From: Nitrospirae bacterium RBG_13_39_12
Lineage (GTDB): Bacteria; Nitrospirota; Thermodesulfovibrionia; Thermodesulfovibrionales; SM23-35
DNA length: 6,054 nt
NCBI GenBank assembly: GCA_001805125.1
Contig: MHEF01000021.1
Location: 1 to 6,054, forward strand
Reading direction: 5' to 3'
Shown here: piece after piece, positions 1 to 4,677 of the stretch
Layout of the letters: every line of letters begins with the position of its first letter
Position numbering within the stretch: the stretch's first letter is position 1
Program-made: the position numbers and the translations under genes
The notes under the pieces: model-generated
Database searches by the model: none
Told to the model about the DNA's origin: nothing
What the model saw: only the letters and a program-made list of their open reading frames with translations

Positions 1-45
1 ATACATTACTCAACGGTAAGCAGGATGGTGAATAAGGGAATATGA
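1..45 (+). CDS. C-terminal end of a possible REP-associated/IS200-like transposase (partial)
   Basis: Reading the plus strand from base 1 gives IHYSTVSRMVNKGI and then a TGA stop at 43-45. The HYSTVSRMV string matches the recognition helix often seen at the C-terminus of REP-associated tyrosine transposases and DnaA-like helix-turn-helix tails, where a Y-S/T-x-V-S-R core is usual. Only 14 residues are visible, so this rests on motif memory and not on a domain. It would converge on the minus-strand run that ends at 186. Another plus frame is also open at the edge until a TAA at 31-33 and cannot be excluded as the true reading frame. Confidence 0.4.
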   Translation: MHYSTVSRMVNKGI

Positions 46-59
46 GATTATGCAAGAAA

Positions 60-72
60 CAAGACCTGACCC
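60..72. repeat. CAAGACCTGACCC motif next to the transposase-like end
   Basis: The string CAAGACCTGACCC (GGGTCAGGTCTTG on the other strand) lies 15 bases after the stop of the partial transposase-like frame. From general familiarity, this motif is common beside REP-associated or IS200-like transposase genes in diverse bacterial genomes. It could mark the edge of such an element. Only one copy is visible in the window, so the repeat status is inferred from recall and not shown here. Confidence 0.3.
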
Positions 73-77
73 TCTAT

Positions 78-93
78 CACTCTCTGTAGAGTG
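78..93. terminator. Small hairpin between convergent genes, weak terminator candidate
   Basis: CACTCT (78-83) and AGAGTG (88-93) form a perfect 6-bp inverted repeat around the loop CTGT. It lies between the convergent ends of the plus-strand partial frame (stop at 45) and the minus-strand run (stop at 186), where a two-way terminator would be useful. Neither side has a clear run of Ts, so intrinsic termination is doubtful. It may instead belong to the end of the neighbouring mobile element. Confidence 0.25.
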
Positions 94-185
94 TCATTTC
101 TGATTCTTTGACCTGTATCTGTTAATGCACGATATATGAAATCCAGTATGTCGTTTTATCCCAACAACTCTGTAATCGATGCCTT

Positions 186-446
186 TTATTCTTTTTCAAT
201 TATTTCAAAATTCTTGATGAATTGTCCTGTCTGGATACCGAGATAGACACATTTGAAATTATCCATGCAATCATCAGCAGCTTTCTTCTCAAGGTGAGTC
301 GTCAGTTCGTGGTTGTCTTTTTTGAACTTTACAATATATGCGTTTTTAGTCTCATCAAAACTAAGGCCTATTGAGATGCCATGTTTTGTTATTTCCGGAT
401 ACATCTCCAGTATTTTGTCTTCCAATGCAACCTGTGTATAACCCAT
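186..446 (-). CDS. Small CMDN-motif protein of unknown function, copy 1 (86 aa)
   Basis: I do not recognise a named family. The protein is soluble and charged, with no signal peptide or membrane segment. It begins MGYTQVALEDK, has LSFDETKNAYIVKF in the middle, and carries a CMDN motif with Cys60 and a second cysteine at 66. It is a clear paralog of the 81-residue protein at 3231-3476: the first 11 residues are identical and about 37 of the first 70 match without gaps. The copies diverge after residue 70, and this one has a longer acidic tail ending in EIIEKE. The start is supported by AAAAGGAGGTAATT directly upstream. It is the last gene of the minus-strand run. The conserved cysteine pair could be redox-active or metal-binding, but that is only a suggestion from the neighbouring redox genes. 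Confidence 0.85.
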   Translation of the reverse strand: MGYTQVALEDKILEMYPEITKHGISIGLSFDETKNAYIVKFKKDNHELTTHLEKKAADDCMDNFKCVYLGIQTGQFIKNFEIIEKE

Positions 447-517
447 AATTACCTCCTTTTATGTAACCCACATTAGACAGTTAGACATAATGGCGACCTT
501 ACTGAATGTTCAACTAC

Positions 518-648
518 TTACTGCCATCTATATCCCTGCGGTGCTTTCGAATAAATCTTTTCCTTCAGTTCCCGAATCTCTTTCCCCAGTTTTGTCAGAG
601 TTTCAGATGATGTTTTCGGATCCCGATATTTTGTTAGATTCTTAATTT
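518..648 (-). pseudogene. Out-of-frame C-terminal tail of the DsrC-like gene (apparent frameshift)
   Basis: Just beyond the DsrC-like stop, the -1 frame stays open to a TAA at 518-520. From about 645 it reads KNLTKYRDPKTSSETLTK, then a Lys/Glu-rich helix-like stretch, and ends in QGYRWQ. This frame has no ATG, GTG or TTG start and no ribosome binding site of its own. Restoring one A in the AAA run at 646-648 (minus strand) joins it smoothly to the upstream gene and gives a protein of about 156 residues. The restored end leaves a 71-base gap to the next gene, matching the 70-78-base gaps elsewhere in the run. It could be a real deletion, a sequencing error or chance. No classic slippery heptamer is seen, so programmed shifting is unlikely. 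Confidence 0.45.
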
Positions 649-987
649 CGTTATTGAATCAAATAACTCCCCATAATCTACAGGCTTGGGAAGCCCTGCA
701 ACCTTGTATGCTGTTAAAGGGTCATAAAACTCCTCAAAAGTACATTCCTTCGGCTGATGTACATTTTTACATATATAACGGGACACTGGAAAAGCTTCAA
801 ATTTTTTATAATATTTCCTTGTAAATTTTATTATCTCCATCTTCTCTTTTGTCATCGGGCATTTCTTGCTTAATCCCTCCCTGTCAGCTATGGCACACGC
901 TACCTTTTCATTCCAGTCGTCATAGTTTGCAAGAAAGCCGTCCTCTGTTAATTCAATCTTTTTTCCGTCTACATCGATTGTTGGCAT
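634..987 (-). CDS. DsrC/TusE-family protein lacking both redox cysteines
   Basis: The family is clear from the start MPTIDVDGKKIELTEDGFL, the DW in NYDDWNEKVA, and the late signature KVAGLPKP at 95-102. DsrC proteins normally end with two cysteines 11 residues apart, which carry sulfur as a trisulfide for dissimilatory sulfite reductase; TusE keeps only the last. Here Tyr94 sits at the first position and Tyr105 at the second, so the usual sulfur-carrier chemistry cannot occur. Cysteines at 31, 43, 73 and 82 lie elsewhere and may be structural. Cysteine-less family members have been proposed to be regulatory. Met1 is supported by AAAAGGAGGG upstream. The gene begins 24 bases after superoxide reductase, consistent with co-transcription. 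It stops at 117 residues, but a longer tail is readable in another frame (see 518-648). No dsrAB or tusBCD genes are in the window. Confidence 0.85.
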   Translation of the reverse strand: MPTIDVDGKKIELTEDGFLANYDDWNEKVACAIADREGLSKKCPMTKEKMEIIKFTRKYYKKFEAFPVSRYICKNVHQPKECTFEEFYDPLTAYKVAGLPKPVDYGELFDSITKLRI

Positions 988-1011
988 AAAACCCTCCTTT
1001 TAATTGTGTGT

Positions 1012-1407
1012 CTATTGAACAGCAATTTCTTTGCTGTTTTCCCAAAGGCCGTGGATATTACAAAGACTAAAAGCATAGATTGTTCCCGGCTGATTTAACA
1101 TAACCGAAATGGTCGCTGAATGATCGGTATAAGCAGGTCCTTTGTTTGGTCCTTCGACTGCCTCACCATGAACCGTGAATTCGCAGTTAGCTAATTGATG
1201 GGTAAATTTGCCATCCTTTGGATGAAAATATACCTGTATCCAGCTTATGTGGTGTTCTGTTGTATTTGGGTGAGAAACTTCTTTTCCTATAGTAACCATG
1301 ATGTCAAACTTCTCCCCGCTCTTTACTGAATCCGGGCATTCAATAAGGGGGACGTGTTTTTCCTTTTTCCAGTCCGCTGTCTGGAATACATCACCAAATC
1401 TCTTCAC
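1012..1407 (-). CDS. sor: Superoxide reductase, one-iron (neelaredoxin) type
   Basis: The enzyme reduces superoxide to hydrogen peroxide at a mononuclear iron without releasing oxygen, which suits anaerobes. The full ligand set is visible: Glu16, Lys17 and His18 in EKHVP, His46, His52, Cys116 and His119 in CNIHG. It aligns with Pyrococcus furiosus SOR (E14, H16, H41, H47, C111, H114). There is no N-terminal desulforedoxin domain, so this is the 1-Fe class, and its 131 residues fit. No signal peptide is present, so it is cytoplasmic. The start is GTG, placed 9 bases after an AGGAGG site. An ATG closer to that site is out of frame and soon reaches a stop. It follows the cytochrome by 21 bases and precedes the DsrC-like gene by 24, implying one transcript. 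The electron donor, usually rubredoxin, is not encoded here. Confidence 0.96.
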   Translation of the reverse strand: MKRFGDVFQTADWKKEKHVPLIECPDSVKSGEKFDIMVTIGKEVSHPNTTEHHISWIQVYFHPKDGKFTHQLANCEFTVHGEAVEGPNKGPAYTDHSATISVMLNQPGTIYAFSLCNIHGLWENSKEIAVQ

Positions 1408-1428
1408 AGTACATAACCTCCTTTGTGT

Positions 1429-1767
1429 TTATTTCTTCAATGAGTTTATATAAGCGACTATGTCTTTCATTTCCTGAGAATCCATATCCAGGCCTTCTCC
1501 TGCAAGCGGGTTCTTAATACAACGGTTTACAGCCTCTGCTATATTCCCGGATGCATTCTCGAGTCCTTTTCCACCCGGGTGACAGGAACCGCAGCTCTTA
1601 TCATTTGTACTCCCCCCAAGCGTTGGATCATTAAAGAGCATTTCTCCCCGTTTTACATCCCCTCCTTGGTCAGCATGAATATAACCGATACAGGTTAGAG
1701 TTGTACCTGCAAAAAGGGCAGTGAAGCATACTACTGCAATAATCTTCTTGAATACATTAATCATCAT
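1429..1767 (-). CDS. Exported monohaem c-type cytochrome
   Basis: An N-terminal KK, a hydrophobic core at about residues 9-30 and a likely cleavage after Ala32 (YIHA/D) form a Sec signal peptide, so the mature protein of about 80 residues is periplasmic. A single haem site C59-G-S-C62-H63 follows GEMLFNDPTLGG, as in class I cytochromes. The likely sixth ligand is Met100 in SQEMKDIVAYI, with Met95 as an alternative. The final helix DIVAYINSLKK matches the usual C-terminal helix. It is a small electron carrier; its partners are unknown. Because superoxide reductase is cytoplasmic, a direct exchange with the downstream enzyme is unlikely. Two adjacent ATGs are possible starts; the run AAGGGG lies about 9 bases before the first. 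The gene sits 21 bases upstream of superoxide reductase and is probably co-transcribed. Confidence 0.92.
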   Translation of the reverse strand: MMINVFKKIIAVVCFTALFAGTTLTCIGYIHADQGGDVKRGEMLFNDPTLGGSTNDKSCGSCHPGGKGLENASGNIAEAVNRCIKNPLAGEGLDMDSQEMKDIVAYINSLKK

Positions 1768-1814
1768 ATCTTTTTTCCCCTTTCTCCTTTATTCCATCCG
1801 AATGCATCTCAATC

Positions 1815-1997
1815 CTAATCTCCGGCTTCCAAAAGGAGTTTGCGGTCTATAATTTCTACTTTTACGATTTCAACATCCTCTCCGCTCATGTCTCTGCAGC
1901 TGCACTCAAGGCGCTCGATGACATTCTTGAGATCAGCCTTTTCACCAACCTTGAAATCAACGAGCACTGTCAATGTTGCCGACTTCCTTGTTTTCAT
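1815..1997 (-). CDS. Small cytoplasmic protein of unknown function (60 aa)
   Basis: I do not recognise this protein. It starts MKTRKSATLTVLVDFKVGEK, which looks like a beta strand. An amphipathic helix DLKNVIERLEC follows, and the end is a strand-rich segment VEIVKVEIIDRKLLLEAG. A Cys-x-Cys pair sits at residues 32 and 34 between them and could bind a metal or form a disulfide, though two cysteines alone are weak evidence. The ribosome binding site is near perfect (AAGGAGGTGG, 6 bases before ATG), the strongest argument that this short frame is a real gene. It lies between thiol peroxidase (75 bases) and the cytochrome (47 bases), in the same direction. An overlapping plus-strand frame has no comparable translation signal and was discarded. 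Confidence 0.8.
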   Translation of the reverse strand: MKTRKSATLTVLVDFKVGEKADLKNVIERLECSCRDMSGEDVEIVKVEIIDRKLLLEAGD

Positions 1998-2072
1998 TTT
2001 TTACCACCTCCTTTTCTTTTCTACGTCAAATCCTTCTGCCTCCAACAGATGACAGGGATGCGGAGCATGCAG

Positions 2073-2585
2073 CTAAGAGATTTTTTTAACCGCTTCCAGA
2101 GCTGATTTAAAATCAGGAAGCTCTGTTAATTCCCGGACAATCTCTTTATAACGGATTACATCGTCTTTATCTACGATAAATATCGAGCGGGCGAGAAGAC
2201 GCAGTTCTTTAATCAAAATACCGTATGCAGTACCGAAAGAAGCATCGCGGTGGTCTGAAAATGCCTGTACCCTGTCAATCCCTGCAGCAGTGCAGAAACG
2301 GGAAATAGCAAAAGGCAGGTCCATACTGATGTTAAGTATTACAATATCGGCCGATAATTTCGCAGCCTCTTCGTTGAACTTCCGTGCCTGCACCTCACAG
2401 ACAGGGGTATCAAGCGAAGGCGTTACGCTGATAATCTTTATTTTTCCTGTGAAATCATGGAGACCTACCTCTTTCATATCCCTGTCAATAACAGTGAACG
2501 GAGGCGACTTATCACCAACTTGCACTTCTGTCCCTGCAAGTGTAAGCGGGTTTCCGTGCATGGTTATGATGCCTGTTCTTGCCAT
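2073..2585 (-). CDS. tpx: Thiol peroxidase Tpx (atypical 2-Cys peroxiredoxin)
   Basis: Tpx reduces hydrogen peroxide and alkyl hydroperoxides, with thioredoxin as the usual reductant. The peroxidatic motif is SLDTPVCE, with Thr60 and catalytic Cys63. The resolving Cys98 lies in SRFCTAAG, matching the SRFC position of Escherichia coli Tpx (Cys61/Cys95), and Arg133 in LARSIFIVD matches the conserved catalytic arginine. The opening HGNPLTLAGTEVQVGD and the closing ELPDFKSALEAVKK are typical of the family, and 170 residues is full length. No signal peptide is seen, so it is cytoplasmic. The start is supported by CAGGAGGGTAC just before ATG. It would remove the peroxide made by superoxide reductase encoded downstream in the same run, so the two form a logical two-step detoxification pair. 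Confidence 0.97.
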   Translation of the reverse strand: MARTGIITMHGNPLTLAGTEVQVGDKSPPFTVIDRDMKEVGLHDFTGKIKIISVTPSLDTPVCEVQARKFNEEAAKLSADIVILNISMDLPFAISRFCTAAGIDRVQAFSDHRDASFGTAYGILIKELRLLARSIFIVDKDDVIRYKEIVRELTELPDFKSALEAVKKIS

Positions 2586-2663
2586 GTACCCTCCTGATCC
2601 TTTATTCCCTCATCCGAGCAGAAATGTGGTGAAACAATGTTTATGAGTACCCATGTATATTTG

Positions 2664-2846
2664 CTAAAATTTTATCCATGGGCGTTTTACTGATCCTTTT
2701 TCTTCCACATTCTTTTCTTGTTCCAGCTGCCGGACCATAACAATCCTTTCAGCCTCGAGCCAGATGTCAAGGTCGCGACCTTGTGTTCTCCCATTTTCCA
2801 TAAAGAGTTCTTGTGCTTTTTTTGCTATTTCGTCAAAGTATCTCAT
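2664..2846 (-). CDS. DUF2934-like small protein (60 aa)
   Basis: The pattern IAKKAQELFMENGRTQGRDLDIWLEAERIV matches my recollection of DUF2934, in which a helix with A-x-E-L-x-x-x-x-G-R is followed by G-x-D-L/x-x-W-L-x-A-E. The function of this family is unknown; members are often found beside stress and heat-shock genes. The protein is cytoplasmic, highly charged and has no cysteines. I chose the ATG at 2846 because GAGGT lies 7 bases upstream. The upstream in-frame ATG at 2864 would add MSEVDI but has no convincing ribosome binding site. Its tail, after the conserved core, is Lys/Glu-rich and ends RPWIKF. It lies 78 bases before tpx in the same direction. Confidence 0.8.
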   Translation of the reverse strand: MRYFDEIAKKAQELFMENGRTQGRDLDIWLEAERIVMVRQLEQEKNVEEKGSVKRPWIKF

Positions 2847-2942
2847 GATGTCAACCTCGCTCATTTATTCGATGCTTCATCCCATTAACCGCATTTTCAC
2901 GTAATCCCGGTGACCATTCTCATTTGAGATTATAAACTGTTG

Positions 2943-3158
2943 TTAATCAGGCATCTTTTTCGAGCCGGGCCAATGTTTAAATATTTGAACCTCCTGGTCA
3001 ATATTCTTGACCATTGGTGACCCGTGTGACTCCAGTAAAACCCTGTATATTTCAACCGTAGCTGCTGCAAGGATATCCTGGGCCCTGAGGATAAAGATCG
3101 GTTCATCTTCGCAAATCTTTGGTATTGAGATCTTTCCGTATTTACCAGAAAGTGCCAT
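2943..3158 (-). CDS. Small protein of unknown function with a DEPIFILRAQD core (71 aa)
   Basis: I cannot assign a named family. The sequence shows a short basic N-terminus (GKYGKISIPK), a distinctive core EDEPIFILRAQDILAAATVEIYRVLLE at about residues 17-43, and a tail EVQIFKHWPGSKKMPD with a Trp and a final Pro-Asp. Small uncharacterised proteins with a similar DEPVF-x-LRAQD core seem familiar from other genomes and phages, but I can attach no function. It is soluble, with one cysteine (Cys16). The start at 3158 is fixed by AGGGAGGG 4 bases upstream. A longer overlapping frame reaching 3205 lacks such a site. The ribosome binding site may be controlled by the hairpin at 3190-3212. Confidence 0.8.
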   Translation of the reverse strand: MALSGKYGKISIPKICEDEPIFILRAQDILAAATVEIYRVLLESHGSPMVKNIDQEVQIFKHWPGSKKMPD

Positions 3159-3189
3159 AAAACCCTCCCTATGGATAATAATGAATACG

Positions 3190-3212
3190 AAAGGGAGTTT
3201 TTCACTCCCTTT
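3190..3212 (-). terminator. Strong hairpin after the CMDN copy 2 gene: terminator or leader switch
   Basis: On the minus strand AAAGGGAGT, loop GAAAA, ACTCCCTTT forms a perfect 9-bp stem starting 18 bases after the stop at 3231. The tail is only three Ts on the minus strand, and four on the plus strand, so intrinsic termination would be weak or partial. The 3' arm includes CTCCCT, which can also pair with AGGGAG in the ribosome binding site of the next gene (3165-3170). The stem may therefore work as an on/off switch for the 71-residue protein rather than a simple end point. Confidence 0.5.
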
Positions 3213-3230
3213 TGTAAATAACCTGTGGTA

Positions 3231-3476
3231 TCATGAAAATTCAGCTAAAGCTTTTTTCAAATCTGAACCGAAGTTTTTACAAAAATGATTGTCCATGCAG
3301 GCGTCGGCATCTTCTTTGTTCAAGCAAACTATTTTCTCCTTGCCGCCTTTGACAAGCTTGACCATCCACGCATCTTTACTCTTATCGAAGCTTAAACGCG
3401 GTGTTATACTCCTGTTCCTCATTTCAGGATACATGTCCAGTAATTTGTCTTCCAGTGCAACCTGTGTGTAACCCAT
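3231..3476 (-). CDS. Small CMDN-motif protein of unknown function, copy 2 (81 aa)
   Basis: This is a paralog of the protein at 186-446, about half identical over the first 70 residues. Shared blocks are MGYTQVALEDK, MYPE, LSFD, the VK pair at 39-40, and ADxCMDN followed by Cys66. The nucleotide sequence of the first ~50 bases is also very similar, which suggests fairly recent duplication or strong constraint at the N-terminus. This copy has an additional Cys51 and a shorter end (KKALAEFS). No signal peptide or membrane segment is visible. AAGGAGGAAGTT immediately precedes the start. It lies 70 bases after the ferritin-like gene. The absolutely conserved CMDN and the second cysteine point to a binding or redox role, but no function can be named. 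Confidence 0.85.
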   Translation of the reverse strand: MGYTQVALEDKLLDMYPEMRNRSITPRLSFDKSKDAWMVKLVKGGKEKIVCLNKEDADACMDNHFCKNFGSDLKKALAEFS

Positions 3477-3516
3477 AACTTCCTCCTTCTCCTTTTTGGT
3501 TTATAAATATTATTAC

Positions 3517-3536
3517 CCTCTGCTGTTCAGTAGAGG
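3517..3536 (-). terminator. Hairpin between ferritin-like gene and CMDN copy 2
   Basis: On the plus strand CCTCTGCTG (3517-3525) and CAGTAGAGG (3528-3536) are inverted, with one non-complementary position. On the minus-strand transcript this is an A/C mismatch; on a plus-strand transcript it is a G-U wobble. It begins 10 bases past the ferritin-like stop. The following minus-strand bases GTAATAATATTT are AT-rich but not a T run, so it is more likely a processing or stability stem than a full terminator. Confidence 0.35.
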
Positions 3537-3546
3537 CGGCCTTCTA

Positions 3547-3996
3547 TTAAGCCCTAATCTGTCCGTAAGGATATACAGCGCTCTTGATATGGTCGAGTGT
3601 CTTGAGCATGTTGTGGTGCTTGATTTCATCATCTGTAAGCGCTGATACTATAAAGTCCACAAAGTAATTTCTGCTCACAGTAGAACATGCATTGGCCATA
3701 CCCATCGACTTTGCTTCAGCCTGGATATGTTTTTCAAGGACATCGGCAATCGGGATGAGATCCTGAGGTGCCAGATGGACAGCCTCCCTGGTAAGCGCAT
3801 CAATGACAAACTGCTGCATTATCTTGTGCTTTTGGGAATCGTGTTTGATGATGTCCATGATCACTCTTATGAACGGGTTGTCCGATTTCTTCTTTAATTC
3901 CTCTGCCATACCAATGGTCTGGTCCTCCAGCCTATACCAGTCCTCAATAAGATGGAGTAATTTTTCTTCCGTTATTTTGGTAGCTACCTGTGTCAT
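3547..3996 (-). CDS. Ferritin-like/rubrerythrin-like four-helix protein
   Basis: The 149 residues are nearly all helical, with four probable helices at about 8-37, 41-69, 80-104 and 108-139. Acidic and His residues recur as in ferritin-like di-iron proteins. They are Glu24 or Glu32/33 in helix 1, Asp53 and His57 in DSQKH in helix 2, Glu88 or Glu94 in helix 3, and Glu124-x-x-His127 in helix 4. Helix 4 has the exact E-x-x-H pattern; helix 2 has Asp with His four residues on, a departure from it. No rubredoxin domain is attached, so it is not a full rubrerythrin. Possible roles are iron binding, peroxide reduction or a purely structural bundle. It has no signal peptide. AGGGAGGTAAAAA precedes ATG. 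It follows hsp20 by 76 bases in the same direction. Confidence 0.75.
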   Translation of the reverse strand: MTQVATKITEEKLLHLIEDWYRLEDQTIGMAEELKKKSDNPFIRVIMDIIKHDSQKHKIMQQFVIDALTREAVHLAPQDLIPIADVLEKHIQAEAKSMGMANACSTVSRNYFVDFIVSALTDDEIKHHNMLKTLDHIKSAVYPYGQIRA

Positions 3997-4072
3997 TTTT
4001 TACCTCCCTGTTTTAAAATGGTTTATACGACCCCCCAAAAGGAACAAAGTTTTCTTTCGGGTACAAATCATG

Positions 4073-4561
4073 TTATTCGACTGCGACTTTCTTTTCTTTT
4101 TTCTTGGCCTCTTCTGTTTTAGGGATTGTTATCTCGAGAACCCCGTCTTTGAATTTTGCTGACGCCTTGTCGGTCTGCACTTCAGCCGGGAGCTGAAAAC
4201 TGCGTACAAATGAGCCGTACGAACGCTCTTCCCAGTAATAATCCTTCTTTTCGGTTTTTTCCTCGCGTTTCTTCTCGCCGGATATCCGCATCGTATGGTC
4301 GGTAATGCTCACGTCGATGTCTTCCTTCTTAATGCCGGGCAGTTCTGCCTTAACAATCACATTATCCTTTTCAGTAAAAATGTCGATTGACGGAGAGACT
4401 TCCTCCAAATCCGGTGTCCTCAACCGCCGCCACCGTGACGGGCTGAACGGACTTCTTAAGAAATCTTCGAACCACCGCTCCATCTCATGGAAAGACGTCA
4501 GAGCCCTTGATGGTTCAGTCTTGGTTGCAACCTTTGTTCCTTTTGTTTTTTCCCCTGCCAT
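4073..4561 (-). CDS. hsp20: Small heat-shock protein, Hsp20/alpha-crystallin family
   Basis: Hsp20 proteins are ATP-independent holdases that bind unfolding proteins in large oligomers. The alpha-crystallin domain covers about residues 56-149. Signatures are AELPGIKKEDIDV (72-84), the ISGEKK block, and GVLEITIPK (140-148). The Lys/Glu-rich end closes with VAV at 159-161, which can serve as the IxI-type anchor. The N-terminal arm has MERWFEDFLRSPFSPSRWRRL, the usual aromatic-rich oligomerisation region, preceded by a Lys/Thr-rich stretch. Length (162) is normal. The start follows AAGGGGGTGATGTA, close to the ideal anti-16S sequence. It is the first gene of the minus-strand run. No CIRCE repeat or sigma32-type promoter is visible upstream, so its control differs from classic heat-shock operons. 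The dyads at 4629-4711 are candidate control sites. Confidence 0.96.
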   Translation of the reverse strand: MAGEKTKGTKVATKTEPSRALTSFHEMERWFEDFLRSPFSPSRWRRLRTPDLEEVSPSIDIFTEKDNVIVKAELPGIKKEDIDVSITDHTMRISGEKKREEKTEKKDYYWEERSYGSFVRSFQLPAEVQTDKASAKFKDGVLEITIPKTEEAKKKEKKVAVE

Positions 4562-4628
4562 TACATCACCCCCTTTTTAACGAAATGTTGAACTGCTTTC
4601 GATTAATATAGTTGAGTTGCAAAAAGAT

Positions 4629-4653
4629 AAAAATAGGCATGTTTCCTATTTTT
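4629..4653. promoter_or_regulatory. 9-bp hairpin/dyad upstream of hsp20 (TAGG-N7-CCTA type)
   Basis: AAAAATAGG (4629-4637) and CCTATTTTT (4645-4653) are perfect inverted repeats around a 7-base loop, with T runs on both strands (to 4655 on the plus strand). As RNA it could act as a two-way terminator or, if hsp20 transcription starts upstream, as a leader stem. Its CCTATTTTT arm could partly pair with AAAAAGG just before the hsp20 ribosome binding site. As DNA its core matches the second dyad at 4678-4696, suggesting an operator. Confidence 0.45.
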
Positions 4654-4654
4654 T

Positions 4655-4670
4655 TGTGAGAACATTCACA
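4655..4670. promoter_or_regulatory. CRP/FNR-family operator candidate, perfect TGTGA-N6-TCACA
   Basis: TGTGA at 4655-4659 and TCACA at 4666-4670 are separated by GAACAT, exactly the half-sites and spacing of the CRP consensus. FNR prefers TTGAT half-sites, so a CRP-like member of the family fits better. The centre at 4662.5 lies about 100 bases upstream of the hsp20 start codon and about 91 bases before the likely start of transcription from the plus-strand promoter at 4719-4747, so it could act on either side. Which regulator binds is not known. Confidence 0.5.
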
Positions 4671-4677
4671 CTAATCC

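Noticed and set aside
640..655. Programmed -1 frameshifting at the end of the DsrC-like gene
   Set aside because: The region GAAATTAAG does not fit the X-XXY-YYZ slippery pattern, and no stimulatory stem was seen just downstream. A simple deletion or sequencing error is the better reading.
2290..2646. Plus-strand 118-residue frame over tpx, and similar plus-strand frames over the other minus genes
   Set aside because: They are shadows of well-supported genes, with no ribosome binding sites and no recognisable protein features.
2930..3205. Longer minus-strand frame overlapping the 71-residue gene
   Set aside because: It lacks a proper ribosome binding site and starts inside the hairpin at 3190-3212. 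The overlapping 71-residue frame has AGGGAGGG right before its ATG.
3997..4072. Possible hairpin CCCGAAAG...CTTTTGGG after hsp20 as a terminator
   Set aside because: The stem needs a G-U pair and a 12-base loop and is followed by G-rich sequence, not Ts.
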